From: an uncultured Acidobacteriia bacterium
GTDB lineage: Bacteria; Acidobacteriota; Terriglobia; Bryobacterales; Bryobacteraceae
Length of the DNA stretch: 46,793 nucleotides
Assembly (NCBI GenBank): GCA_903929755.1
Contig: CAIYVZ010000154.1
Location: 1 to 46,793 of the forward strand
Reading direction: 5' to 3'
In this document: one piece after another, positions 33,965 through 42,177 of the stretch
How the letters are laid out: each line of letters begins with the position of its first letter
Position numbering within the stretch: position 1 is the stretch's first letter
Notes under the pieces: model-generated
The model's input: the letters and a program-made list of their open reading frames with translations, nothing else
Databases searched by the model: none
What the model was told of the DNA's origin: nothing
Program-made: the position numbers and the translations under genes

Positions 33965-34402
33965 TTACTTGAACAAGTCAATGGAACGGGCGATCATCTC
34001 TTTCACAGATGTGATGGCCGTCACGTTTGCCTGATAGCCACGTGAAGCGCTCATCAGATCGACCATCTCCTCGGCGGGATTGATGTGGGGGAACGCTACA
34101 TACCCTTGAGGGTCTGCATCGGGATGCCCAGGCAGGTAACGGCGCTCCGGTTCGGAATCATCGATGGTGATTTCAGAGACTGAAACCCCTGAGGGAGGGT
34201 CACCGGAAGCGTTCATCAGCATGGAGGCGAAGGAGCCCGACATGGTTTGTGTGGCGAACACAGCGTCTTTTCTTTTATAAGGGCCACCATCCGGGGTTCG
34301 GGTGGTATCGGCGTTCGCCAAATTTTCGGTGATCAGCTCAGCGCGCGTCCGCTGTGCATCGAGGCCCGATGCGCTCACCGCAATTGCACTAAAGAGGCTC
34401 AT
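33965..34402 (-). CDS. flgC: Flagellar basal-body rod protein FlgC
   Basis: 145 residues. The N-terminus MSLFSAIAVSASGLDAQRTR and ELITENLANADTTRTPDGGP, and the C-terminus EEMVDLMSASRGYQANVTAI with VKEMIARSIDLFK, are the rod/hook family helices that pack into the filament axis. GYVAFPHINPAEEM is the FlgC-specific block. FlgC is a proximal rod protein in the periplasm, exported by the flagellar apparatus. The gene overlaps the flgB stop by 4 bases, so the two rod proteins are made together. Confidence 0.97.
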   Translation of the reverse strand: MSLFSAIAVSASGLDAQRTRAELITENLANADTTRTPDGGPYKRKDAVFATQTMSGSFASMLMNASGDPPSGVSVSEITIDDSEPERRYLPGHPDADPQGYVAFPHINPAEEMVDLMSASRGYQANVTAITSVKEMIARSIDLFK

Positions 34403-34737
34403 GATGTTTTACCCTCGTCGATAGCGGACCGGATGTTCTTCAACTGACTGCGAAGCATCTGAGTCACCAGGTTAAAGCGAAGAGTGTTCTCCGCCAGAAG
34501 GCGAGCTTCCCGATCAATACTCACGTTATTCCCATCATTGCGCTGGGCGAGATCGGAACTTTCCATGACGGTCCCGAGAGAACCCTGCATTAATTCCTGG
34601 AAACTGCCGGGGGCTGCGACATCGCGGGCCCGAAAGCCAGGGGTGTCCGCGTTAGCGATGTTTGAGGCAATCACTTCCTGCCGCCTGACAAGGTGCGTGA
34701 GGAAATTGCCGAGGTCAAGTCCGGTACGTTCGAACAT
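34399..34737 (-). CDS. flgB: Flagellar basal-body rod protein FlgB
   Basis: 112 residues from the ATG at 34737 (MFERTGLDLGNFLTHLVRRQ), matching the usual FlgB start. The frame extends 90 bases further upstream, but those residues are not FlgB-like. Signature EVIASNIANADTPGFRARDV, then an ENTLRFNLVTQMLRSQLKNI C-terminal helix. FlgB is the most proximal rod protein. The start has no Shine-Dalgarno, and a sigma-54-type promoter ends about 13 bases upstream, so transcription should begin at or next to the start codon. It heads the flgB-flgC-fliE-fliF-fliG-fliH-fliI-fliJ operon. Confidence 0.95.
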   Translation of the reverse strand: MFERTGLDLGNFLTHLVRRQEVIASNIANADTPGFRARDVAAPGSFQELMQGSLGTVMESSDLAQRNDGNNVSIDREARLLAENTLRFNLVTQMLRSQLKNIRSAIDEGKTS

Positions 34738-34748
34738 GACAACTGAGG

Positions 34749-34765
34749 TGCACGAACAGGGCCAG
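34749..34765 (-). promoter_or_regulatory. Sigma-54 (RpoN)-type promoter of flgB
   Basis: On the minus strand: CTGGCCCTGTTCGTGCA, with GG and GC exactly 10 bases apart. The consensus is YTGGCACG-N4-TTGCW, and most key positions match. The expected transcription start falls at about 34738, one base before the flgB ATG. A sigma-54 activator gene is present in the window. This is the best GG-N10-GC match seen in the 120 bases upstream of flgB. Confidence 0.65.
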
Positions 34766-34857
34766 AGTTGGGGGCATGAAAACACTACCTTTGCGGGAAG
34801 GACAGCGGCACGTAACGCCAGGATCATGCCGTACTCGCCAAAATTCTGGCGGTGATT

Positions 34858-35091
34858 TCAGCCACATTGATTGAAGCCGGATGCCGCGGTTAAGCGGTGA
34901 AGGGACTTCACGATGTCGGCGCGTGCGGTACGGGCAGCAATAACGGAGGCCTGCAATGCAAAAAGGTAGTCGGTCATCCCCGGCTCGGTTGTGGGCGGAG
35001 GTTGAGTGGGAAGGAGTGACGACAGTTTGTCCAACTGATCCCAGTCACCGATTCGGGCGGCTTCTATTAGTTCAACCAGCAGAGGTGACAT
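34858..35091 (-). CDS. Small FliT-position protein after fliD
   Basis: 77 residues from the ATG at 35091, eight bases after the fliD stop. Helical and acidic at the start (MSPLLVELIEAARIGDWDQL, DKLSSLL), with a Pro-rich linker and a second helical part (LFALQASVIAARTARADIVK). Small helical proteins at this place are commonly FliS or FliT type chaperones for flagellin or FliD, and the size fits FliT. No clear motif confirms it. The stop lies 120 bases before flgB. Called by position and fold pattern only. Confidence 0.55.
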   Translation of the reverse strand: MSPLLVELIEAARIGDWDQLDKLSSLLPTQPPPTTEPGMTDYLFALQASVIAARTARADIVKSLHRLTAASGFNQCG

Positions 35092-35098
35092 GGGTTCA

Positions 35099-36487
35099 TT
35101 AGAGGGTATTGGATGTTTTCGTGCCGTTGTACGAGGCAAACAAACCAGTCACATAGCTAACCTGGTTCTCCAGTTGCGCGATGGCAGCATCGGCCTTTGC
35201 CAACCGTGCCGTAAGATTCGTTTGCAGTGCGGCTACGTTCGTCTGCTGATCTGCCATCTTCTTTTTTTGACTGGTAATCGCGGTCGACACAGTTGATTCC
35301 TCGTTCTTGATAAGACCGTTCGTGGGATCTTCCAGCGCGCCTAAGAGATCGGTCGCCGTCTTCAGGAAACCGCCCGTGGTGGAAGTGCCCAGGGTTGTGA
35401 GCAGGCTTGAAAAATGGGTAGTGGCGGCTGCCGTAAGCGTCGCGCTGTCAAGTGAAAGATGTCCAGCCTTGTCGAGACTTAGACCGAACGCGGCGAGTGA
35501 ACTTTGCGGGCTCCCGTTGTTGTAAGAGCTCAGGCGGTGCAGTATTCCCGAGAGCGACAGCAAAAGGCTCTCGCCCCGCAGCGCGCCGCCCGACTCGCCA
35601 TGATGCTGCGCCAGAGCATCAATTGCGCTGTTGTAGGCGCGCGCAAGCGAGTTCAGCCCAGACGCAATTCCGGTTGTGTTGTTAGCGACCGTGATTGTGG
35701 TCGCAATACCTGCGGCGCTCTGGCTGAGCAGGTTGACAGTCAACCCAGGCGCCAGGGTCACGGTCCTGGAGTCACTGGTAATTGAGGTCGCGAGACCACT
35801 AACCTTGTAGCTGGCAAAGGCCCCGGCGGTTGCATTTCCGATCAGGCTTCCCGAGTTGTCTTTCAGATCGATAGAACCAGCTCCGAGTTTTATTGCACGC
35901 AGGGAAAGACGGTAATCCGGAGACGAGGTTGAGCCAACATTAACGAGCGTAGCCTGAACCTGGTCAGAGGCCTGGGAGTTGATGGCATCAACCAGACTGG
36001 AAAGAGAAGTTGACGCGGGCGTGATAGTGGTGGAGGTAGAACCGATTTGGAGGGTAAGACTGAGCCCGGAAGTTATACCTGTGGCCGAGGGGTCCTTCAC
36101 AGCTGTCGCTCCGGCAACGCTTACGGCAGAGGAGAAGGAGCCCAGATTCTCCACCTCAATACTGTAGGTGCCGGCCAGTGCACCGGTGGCAACAGTAGCA
36201 GAGACAATCGAGCCATCAGAGACAGAAGAACTGAGGGTGTTCGACTTAACGACATTCTGAAGGGATGTCACGCTTTGCTGGAGCGACAAGAAACTGGCTT
36301 CGAGACTCTGGAGGGCGCTTTGCCTCTCATTCAGTGTGGTGAGCCCGGCATTCAAGGACTGAAGAGGCAGGGCCGCAATGCCAACAGCACGGTTCAGAAC
36401 AGACTGTAAGCTGGTGGAAAACTTACTGACCCCGGCAAAACTGCTCGAGATTGACGATGAGAGGGACGGAATTACTGTACTGGACAT
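35099..36487 (-). CDS. fliD: Flagellar filament cap protein FliD (HAP2)
   Basis: 462 residues. The N-terminal coiled region (LPLQSLNAGLTTLNERQSAL, SLEASFLSLQQSVTSLQNVV) and C-terminal coiled region (KKKMADQQTNVAALQTNLTA, RLAKADAAIAQLENQVSYVT) are typical of HAP2. The middle contains Ser/Thr/Gly-rich beta domains (FliD_N and FliD_C). FliD caps the growing filament and folds flagellin into place; it is exported through the flagellar channel. The gene follows fliC by about 55 bases with a hairpin between, so its level may be set by read-through from the fliC promoter. Confidence 0.95.
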   Translation of the reverse strand: MSSTVIPSLSSSISSSFAGVSKFSTSLQSVLNRAVGIAALPLQSLNAGLTTLNERQSALQSLEASFLSLQQSVTSLQNVVKSNTLSSSVSDGSIVSATVATGALAGTYSIEVENLGSFSSAVSVAGATAVKDPSATGITSGLSLTLQIGSTSTTITPASTSLSSLVDAINSQASDQVQATLVNVGSTSSPDYRLSLRAIKLGAGSIDLKDNSGSLIGNATAGAFASYKVSGLATSITSDSRTVTLAPGLTVNLLSQSAAGIATTITVANNTTGIASGLNSLARAYNSAIDALAQHHGESGGALRGESLLLSLSGILHRLSSYNNGSPQSSLAAFGLSLDKAGHLSLDSATLTAAATTHFSSLLTTLGTSTTGGFLKTATDLLGALEDPTNGLIKNEESTVSTAITSQKKKMADQQTNVAALQTNLTARLAKADAAIAQLENQVSYVTGLFASYNGTKTSNTL

Positions 36488-36501
36488 TTAGTTCCCTTTG
36501 A

Positions 36502-36525
36502 CGCGCCCGGCTGAAACCAGGCGCG
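36502..36525 (-). terminator. Hairpin between fliC and fliD (possible attenuator)
   Basis: CGCGCC (36502-36507) pairs with GGCGCG (36520-36525), extended by GG/CC after one mismatch, with a loop of about six bases. No U tract follows on the minus strand, so it is more likely a partial stop or RNA-stabilising stem than a full terminator. It would help make far more fliC than fliD mRNA. Confidence 0.4.
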
Positions 36526-36542
36526 CCCCTTTAAGATGCGGG

Positions 36543-38048
36543 TTAGCCTTTCAGCAGAGCCAAGACAGCCTGCGGTGCCGAGTTTGCCTGCGCCAGCGCA
36601 GCCAGTGACGCTTGTTGAAGGACCTGAGCTTTCGTAAGATTGGCCGCCTCGGCCGCGACGTCGGCGTCGCGAATACCTGCCTGAGCGGCTGCATAGTTGG
36701 TGATCTGGGATTGCGCGAGGTTCACAGCGTACTGCAGTTTATTTTCGCCAGCGCCGATTTTTCCCTGCACGAGGCCAAGATTCGTCACCGCGGTCTGGAG
36801 CGCGGTCAGAGCGGCGATGGCGTTTCCCGAGTTGGAGGCCGAATTCTGGGCTGCAGTGACTGCCTGCGCCCCAACAGCACCAAACGCGCTGCCGGTACCG
36901 CCGCCGGAGCTGGCCGTGAACGCCGTTTCATTCACGCTGAACGAAGAGGTGCTCTGAAGAGAGAAATCTGTCCCGTTTGCGGCTTTGACCGCCGAGATTC
37001 CTGAGCCCGACAAAGCCGTATTGATGGTTGTCAGGGCAGCGGCGAGAGTTGAGGAGTTGGCAGCGGTCAAGTTGATCGAGTAGGAGCCAGATCCATTTTG
37101 AACCACAAACGTCTCATCGGCAGCGGCGCCACCACCAGCGGCGAAAGCGGCAAATGTACCGCTTCCGATGTTATAGTCTGAGGCATTTACCGCCGTCCCC
37201 GTGTCCGCGATGGGCCCTGTACCAGCAGCTGTAGTTGAGACCGTAAAAGCAGTGGAGCCCCCGAATTCCAACTTGCCGTCGCTTCCGATGGCCGCGGTCA
37301 GGCCGTACGCCTGCAAAGAACTATTGAGATTCGAGATCACCTGAGTGCCGGATAAGCCACCACTGCCACCGGCCACCGATACAGTAACGTCCTGATTTCC
37401 TGTCCCGGTATTGAGGTGAAAGGTGAAGCTCTGACTGGTTCCAGTCAGGAAGCTGACAGCACTGTCGTCGAGCCGGACGGTATTTCCCGCCAGATGTGTT
37501 CCGCCGCCCGCCACACTCGTGGTGGATATACCAAGGGCGGCACCATCCACGGCGTTGTTTGTTCCGCTGAGATCGACCGAAATCTGGGCGTTGGCTGAAT
37601 TTGTCCCGCCACCGACGTAGGTCACGAGGTTCGTGTTGTAGACGCCGCCCGTATTTAGTTTGACGTTGGACGCCTGCCGATCAATTTCCTGAAGAAGACC
37701 TTGATATTCGGTGTTCAGTGTCGCCCGGTCGCCCGTAAAAGTTGCTGAGGCGGACTCGGTAGCGAGGGTTCTGAGGCGATCCAGAATGTTGGAGATATTA
37801 TTGAGACCGCCATCGATAATCTGGAGAGAACTAATCCCGCTTTGCGCATTGAGGACACCCTGGGTGAGTTCTGCGGTATCCCCGCGGTACTTGTTCGCGA
37901 CAGCCAGGCCGGCAGCGTCGTCAGCCGAAGAGTTGATACGAAACCCGGAGGACAGCTGGTTGATCGTATTCGCCTGAAAATTGGTATTGATGCGGATGTT
38001 GTTTTGTGCGGTAAGAGATGCAACGTTGGTCTGAATGGAAAGTGGCAT
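36543..38048 (-). CDS. fliC: Flagellin FliC
   Basis: 501 residues. The D0/D1 ends are strongly conserved: N-terminal SIQTNVASLTAQNNIRINTN, QLSSGFRINSSADDAAGLAV and GGLNNISNILDRLRTLATES; C-terminal NKLQYAVNLAQSQITNYAAA, ADVAAEAANLTKAQVLQQAS and NSAPQAVLALLKG. The central part (about 150-400) is Gly/Ser/Thr-rich and variable, as expected for surface-exposed D2/D3. The product is the filament subunit, exported unfolded. A sigma-28 promoter lies about 95 bases upstream. The leader has a good Shine-Dalgarno AAAAGGA 8 bases before the ATG; this also contains a GGA core that CsrA could bind. fliW and csrA lie directly upstream. Confidence 0.97.
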   Translation of the reverse strand: MPLSIQTNVASLTAQNNIRINTNFQANTINQLSSGFRINSSADDAAGLAVANKYRGDTAELTQGVLNAQSGISSLQIIDGGLNNISNILDRLRTLATESASATFTGDRATLNTEYQGLLQEIDRQASNVKLNTGGVYNTNLVTYVGGGTNSANAQISVDLSGTNNAVDGAALGISTTSVAGGGTHLAGNTVRLDDSAVSFLTGTSQSFTFHLNTGTGNQDVTVSVAGGSGGLSGTQVISNLNSSLQAYGLTAAIGSDGKLEFGGSTAFTVSTTAAGTGPIADTGTAVNASDYNIGSGTFAAFAAGGGAAADETFVVQNGSGSYSINLTAANSSTLAAALTTINTALSGSGISAVKAANGTDFSLQSTSSFSVNETAFTASSGGGTGSAFGAVGAQAVTAAQNSASNSGNAIAALTALQTAVTNLGLVQGKIGAGENKLQYAVNLAQSQITNYAAAQAGIRDADVAAEAANLTKAQVLQQASLAALAQANSAPQAVLALLKG

Positions 38049-38143
38049 TGCTGGCGTCCTTTTGCCGAATACATACCCGTCATCATGCCGGGTGCGGGTT
38101 CTCGCGGATCAACGCGATGCCTGCTGTATCGCTTCATAGTTAC

Positions 38144-38171
38144 TTATCGGCTAAACCAGGCTGGTGCTTTA
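38144..38171 (-). promoter_or_regulatory. Sigma-28 (FliA) promoter of fliC
   Basis: On the minus strand: TAAA (-35 core, 38171-38168), then 16 bases, then GCCGATAA (38151-38144), a perfect match to the sigma-28 -10 element. The usual spacing is 15. Transcription should start near 38137, giving a leader of about 90 bases before fliC. The -35 part overlaps the csrA stop codon (38169-38171). fliA is in the same cluster. Confidence 0.9.
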
Positions 38172-38414
38172 GACCGGCACGGTAGTATTCCTCAGCAGGC
38201 GAACAATATTCTCCAGACTGCCGCCTGCGACGGCCAGTCCGGTTGCCTCTTTGTTTTCGCCGGCGACGACCGATGCTTCGCGTCGGGTTACCGAAATGCT
38301 CCGGGGCGCACGGACCCCCAGTTTTACGCGGCTCTTCGAGATTTCAACGACTTCGATCTCGATATCTGGTCCGAGAAGAATGACTTCACCTGCCCGGCGG
38401 CGAAGGACTAGCAT
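38169..38414 (-). CDS. csrA: Carbon storage regulator CsrA
   Basis: 81 residues from the ATG at 38414. The frame is open further upstream, but the CsrA fold starts at MLVLRRRAGEVILLGPDIEI. Then VVEISKSRVKLGVRAPRSIS, VTRRE and a variable tail; the RNA-binding edges (Leu4/Arg6 and the VRAP-to-REA region) are present. A dimeric RNA-binding protein that blocks translation of target mRNAs with GGA motifs. Overlaps fliW by 7 bases and lies just upstream of fliC, the classic FliW-CsrA-flagellin set. The tail after residue 50 is longer than in E. coli CsrA. Confidence 0.95.
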   Translation of the reverse strand: MLVLRRRAGEVILLGPDIEIEVVEISKSRVKLGVRAPRSISVTRREASVVAGENKEATGLAVAGGSLENIVRLLRNTTVPV

Positions 38415-38899
38415 AGTGGCTGCCAGTTTCCTTCGGCCGTCAGTAAGCGCGAGCCATTGCGGGAATCCAGCAGGATCTGGCCGCATCTGTAGTTGCGGAG
38501 ATTGATCACGATAGGGGCATCGAGGTTTGTTCTGACGCTTTCACCGGCCGGCAACAAGAGGGCGAGGCACAGTATGTCCTCGCCCATCACCAGACTTCGG
38601 TCCAGATCAAGGCCGAGACCGAGACGATCGTCTTCGGCTATATGAATCTGAAACTTCTCCGTGATGCACGAGACAGGCAGGCAAACGAGACATACATCCG
38701 GCGACCGTGTGCTCTGCAGAAAGACAAGTGGCCGGTGAGCCGGAATCTCAATTGGAAGCAGGATGTGTTCGTCTTCAAAGCCAGGCAAACCTGTGGGAAG
38801 AAACAGCTCACTGGCTGGGTCCTTGATAACCTCACCCAGAAAACGGGAGGTGATTACGTTTCCCGCTACAGGCTCATGCTCCGCCGTGAATGCAGTCAT
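38408..38899 (-). CDS. fliW: Flagellar assembly factor FliW
   Basis: 163 residues. FliW motifs are present: FLPTGLPGFEDEHILLPIEI, LVFLQSTRSPDVCLVCLPVS, LVMGEDILCLALLLPAGES and TNLDAPIVINLRNYRCGQIL, followed by LLDSR. FliW binds either flagellin or CsrA; when flagellin is exported, FliW frees itself and removes CsrA from the flagellin mRNA. It is cytoplasmic. The gene is followed by csrA with a 7-base overlap, which supports joint control. The N-terminal 20 residues are not conserved; the start could be a few codons later. Confidence 0.95.
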   Translation of the reverse strand: MTAFTAEHEPVAGNVITSRFLGEVIKDPASELFLPTGLPGFEDEHILLPIEIPAHRPLVFLQSTRSPDVCLVCLPVSCITEKFQIHIAEDDRLGLGLDLDRSLVMGEDILCLALLLPAGESVRTNLDAPIVINLRNYRCGQILLDSRNGSRLLTAEGNWQPLC

Positions 38900-38910
38900 T
38901 CATGTTCTCC

Positions 38911-39873
38911 TCATAACCCGCCCTGCAGCAACTGCGTCACACGAAATGCAGCTCGTCGGCCGGACCCCACCATTTCGCCACAATACTTCTCTTTACCGTT
39001 CAGGGTCATACTGAGTGGACGCCCAGCGGGATATTCGAAACTGACGATGTCACCGCACTCCAGACTTACGAGGTCTCGCAGAAGGAGTTGTGGGCCCTTC
39101 AAGAGCACTTCGGAATTCAGGAGCGAAGGACGGATCAACTCAAGTACCCGCACCTGCTCATTGTCCGTCGAAGCACTCTTGCGGAGCGACCACTGCTGGT
39201 CAAACTTCTGCCGCATCATCTTGATGATGATCGACGGCATGGCGATGTTCATCATGCCGATGGCATCGCCAATACGGATTTCGATGGCGACAGCTACGAC
39301 GGCTTCAGTGGGGGCAAGAATCTGGAGAAACTGAGGCTCCGTCTCAATTGTATCGATGGCGAAGTCGATCATGGTCACGAAACGCCATGCCTCGCCAAGA
39401 TCGCGGAGGATGATGCGGAACAGGCCATCCAGGAGGACTTGCTCGATTTCGGTTATTTCGCGCTGGGAACTGAACTGGAGCTTGCCGTCCCCCCCCAGGA
39501 GGATCTCCAGGATGGGGAAGATCAGGGAGGAGTTCAGCTCGAGGACAGCATTTCCATCATAAGGTTTCAGGCCAATGGAAGCGATGCAGGTGGGCGAGGG
39601 CAGGCACTCCAGAAATTCTGCGTATGACAACTGCTCGACACTAACAAGGTTGACAATCAGGTAAGTTCGCAAATAGGCAGAGAGGCTGGATACAAGGCTG
39701 CGTACAAAACTATCGTGCAGCTGGTGGATGGCCCTGAGTTGCGATTTGGCGATCCGGTCCGGACGCCTGAAATCGAATGGAACGGCCCTGCGGGAGCCGG
39801 GCGCATCTGTCCGCCGGCCCTGGGTGTTCTGAAATACCGCATCGATTTCCTGTTGAGTTAGTTGGCGGCTCAT
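38911..39873 (-). CDS. fliM: Flagellar motor switch protein FliM
   Basis: 320 residues. The N-terminal CheY-P binding peptide is LTQQEIDAVF. The CheC-like middle domain follows (IAKSQLRAIHQLHDSFVRSL, LSAYLRTYLIVNLVSVEQLS, YAEFLECLPSPTCIASIGLK), with the SpoA/FliN-like C-terminus (LRDLVSLECGDIVSFEYPAG, then LTLNGK-like MTLNGKEKYCGEM). FliM forms the C-ring wall that responds to CheY-P. It starts one base after the flgL stop and is followed by fliW 11 bases later. fliN is not in the window. Confidence 0.96.
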   Translation of the reverse strand: MSRQLTQQEIDAVFQNTQGRRTDAPGSRRAVPFDFRRPDRIAKSQLRAIHQLHDSFVRSLVSSLSAYLRTYLIVNLVSVEQLSYAEFLECLPSPTCIASIGLKPYDGNAVLELNSSLIFPILEILLGGDGKLQFSSQREITEIEQVLLDGLFRIILRDLGEAWRFVTMIDFAIDTIETEPQFLQILAPTEAVVAVAIEIRIGDAIGMMNIAMPSIIIKMMRQKFDQQWSLRKSASTDNEQVRVLELIRPSLLNSEVLLKGPQLLLRDLVSLECGDIVSFEYPAGRPLSMTLNGKEKYCGEMVGSGRRAAFRVTQLLQGGL

Positions 39874-39874
39874 A

Positions 39875-40795
39875 TTACCCCAGATAGTCGAACAAGCTCT
39901 TGCGCGGTACGGAGGCCTGAGCCGAGAAGGCGGCGGACTGCGCGGTAGTTTCCAGGCTCAGGTCGGTCGCTGCCTGCACTACATCGGTATCCCGGATCTC
40001 CGATAGCCTGGTCCTTAAACTGGTAAGCACGTTGTTCGACAGGTTTGTCTCATCCGTAAGCCGACTGGCGGCGGCTCCGTACCCAGCTTGTTGCTGATTG
40101 AGCCAGTCGGCACCTGCCTGCAACTGCGTCAGGGCCGTGGCCGTGCCTGCCTGGTCGTTTGCGTTCAGCGAGTTGACCAACGATTGCAATGCCACAAATA
40201 CGTTGCCTGCCGTGGGCGCGCCCAAAGTGTCTTGGGTATCGAAGATGACAGCTGCGGTTTGGGCTGAAAAGACCGTGAGTCCGGAGGTGTCCTGAATCAC
40301 TCTGGAGGCGGTTTGAGTGGTCAGCTTATCCACACCGCGAGCGCTTGCGGCGTCATACTGATAGGGCGGGGACTGGTCCTGGTCACCGCCGAAGATATAG
40401 CGGCCCTCAACTGAGGTGTTCGAAAGCCCGACGATTTGTTGCTGGATGTTTTTCACTTCGACGGCGATGGCCTGCCGCTCGGACGCAGTGGTTGTTGAGT
40501 TGGCCGCCTGGACCGCAAGTTGGCGTGCGCGGTTAATCAACGTGATGGCGGTGGACAGGGCAGTATCCGCACTGGTGGTTTCCGCAGTTACCCGGCCAAG
40601 ATTCGTCAGGTAGTGTTCCAGGGATGACACTGCCGTTCCGAGGCCGACCACGTCGGCCGCCTGGCTGGGTGAATCGGAGGCGTCCTGAATCCGGAAGCCA
40701 GAAGAAATTTGCTTTTGTGTCGTTGTGATACGCGCCTGGAGGTTCTGGACGCCGGCAAGGAACCACAAACCGCTGGTGAGATTATTAGAGATCAT
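39875..40795 (-). CDS. flgL: Flagellar hook-associated protein FlgL (HAP3)
   Basis: 306 residues. Flagellin-like ends: N-terminal LQARITTTQKQISSGFRIQD, ASDSPSQAADVVGLG and DTALSTAITLINRARQLAVQ; YIFGGDQDQSPPYQYD is the HAP3 'GG..' block. The C-terminus has LRTRLSEIRDTDVVQAATDL and SAAFSAQASVPRKSLFDYLG. FlgL joins the hook (via FlgK) to the filament. The gene overlaps the flgK stop by 4 bases. Shorter than flagellin as expected, with no central variable domain of note. Confidence 0.95.
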   Translation of the reverse strand: MISNNLTSGLWFLAGVQNLQARITTTQKQISSGFRIQDASDSPSQAADVVGLGTAVSSLEHYLTNLGRVTAETTSADTALSTAITLINRARQLAVQAANSTTTASERQAIAVEVKNIQQQIVGLSNTSVEGRYIFGGDQDQSPPYQYDAASARGVDKLTTQTASRVIQDTSGLTVFSAQTAAVIFDTQDTLGAPTAGNVFVALQSLVNSLNANDQAGTATALTQLQAGADWLNQQQAGYGAAASRLTDETNLSNNVLTSLRTRLSEIRDTDVVQAATDLSLETTAQSAAFSAQASVPRKSLFDYLG

Positions 40796-42174
40796 TTGAT
40801 CAGGCCGATCTCCGCTTGAGTGAGAGTATCCAGGATGCCGACGAGCTTGGCGTTCGCCTCAAAATACCTCTGCAGCGAAGTGATATTGACAGCTTCCTTG
40901 TCGAGCGATATGCCGGAGATTTGCTGGCGTTCCGCGACCGCCGACGTAAGAGTACCCTGGGACGAAGATGCCGCGTTTGTGGCATCCGAGAACTGCTGGC
41001 CGACTCCGGACGCAATGCCGGAGAAAGCCTTTTGTAAAGTGGCGCCGTTCACCCAGTCCGCCGGGTTGGATGAGTTGAAGAGCCCGGAAAGAGCGTTTGC
41101 GGTGCCGTTACTCTGAGCCGAGGGGCCGGTGCTGCCCAGCGCCAGTTGGGAAGGCGTTACCGCAGGGTCCAGCGCGAGCGTTCTTGCGACATTCTGGTCG
41201 TTTCCGATGTCGAAGGTATAGATAGGTACGCCGGCGGCCCCGGATGGTAGAACACTGGAGGAAAAGAGACTGTTCACCCGCGTTGCAAAGCCTTTGGCGA
41301 GTGTATTGAGCGAGCCGGCAGAACTGCCACCACCGAGAAGCGATGCCAGGGTATTGTTCCGCACGTCGAGCAGGGCGCCTAGCTTTCCCGAATAGGTGCC
41401 GGGCGAGTTCCCCCCGCCGGAAGAACTGACCTGCGCGCCGGGAGCGGCGGATGGATTTACGGTGAGTCTGTAGGCCTGATCGCCAAGCACCAGAGGTTGT
41501 TGCGCTCCGGTAAGGACCGCAACGGAGCCGTCGGGGTTGACGGTGGTGGTGATGTCAGTCAGCGAGGCGAGATCTTCGAGAGCGGCACGGCGATTCGCCT
41601 CCACACCCGGATCTGGCGGATCCGTGCCACGCAACTGGACGTTATATTGACGAATCTGGTCGGCCAGACCGTTAATCTGGGTTGCTACGCCCTGTAGCGT
41701 CGAGTCAACCTGTGTGGTGTGAGCATCAATACCGGCGGCAGTTCGTCTAAACTCGGTGGCGACTGCCCCGGCCGCAGAGAGGGCCGTGCTTCTCAAGGCC
41801 TGGTCGTTGGGGTTAACGGCCAGACCCGCGAAAGCAGCGCTGAATTGCTGGAAAGCGGCCAGGAGGCCCGAGCCGCCCGTTATATCGAAGAGCTGGTTCA
41901 CTGGTGACAGCGAAGAAGCTTTGTTCTGACTCCAGGCTGCATCCGATGTTGCAGCCTGCACGCGCGCATCCGCGTGGAAGTTGCCGGCGGAGCTCAGGAT
42001 AATGTAATCGGAGCCAATCACTGTTGCACCGGTGCCGATGGGCTGGATACTGGAACGGACAGCCGCGTATCCGGGTGTCGCCGCATTCGCGACGTTACTA
42101 CCCTCGATGTCGATCGCCCGGCTAAACACGCCCAGCGAGGCCGCCGCATTATGAAGAGACGAAATCAGAGACAC
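40792..42174 (-). CDS. flgK: Flagellar hook-associated protein FlgK (HAP1)
   Basis: 460 residues. The N-terminus has LHNAAASLGVFSRAIDIEGS with NVANAATPGYAAVRS, the axial-family motif. VATQINGLADQIRQYNVQLR, PGVEANRRAALEDLASLTDI and GKLGALLDVRNNTL are HAP1-specific. The C-terminus is ISLDKEAVNITSLQRYFEAN and AKLVGILDTLTQAEIGLIK. FlgK is the first hook-filament junction protein. It begins 3 bases after the flgM stop and overlaps flgL by 4. Confidence 0.95.
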   Translation of the reverse strand: MSLISSLHNAAASLGVFSRAIDIEGSNVANAATPGYAAVRSSIQPIGTGATVIGSDYIILSSAGNFHADARVQAATSDAAWSQNKASSLSPVNQLFDITGGSGLLAAFQQFSAAFAGLAVNPNDQALRSTALSAAGAVATEFRRTAAGIDAHTTQVDSTLQGVATQINGLADQIRQYNVQLRGTDPPDPGVEANRRAALEDLASLTDITTTVNPDGSVAVLTGAQQPLVLGDQAYRLTVNPSAAPGAQVSSSGGGNSPGTYSGKLGALLDVRNNTLASLLGGGSSAGSLNTLAKGFATRVNSLFSSSVLPSGAAGVPIYTFDIGNDQNVARTLALDPAVTPSQLALGSTGPSAQSNGTANALSGLFNSSNPADWVNGATLQKAFSGIASGVGQQFSDATNAASSSQGTLTSAVAERQQISGISLDKEAVNITSLQRYFEANAKLVGILDTLTQAEIGLIK

Positions 42175-42177
42175 GTA

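Noticed and set aside
36488-36542. Sigma-54 promoter before fliD
   Set aside because: A GG-N10-GC pair exists, but the rest of the consensus is absent and it lies within a hairpin.
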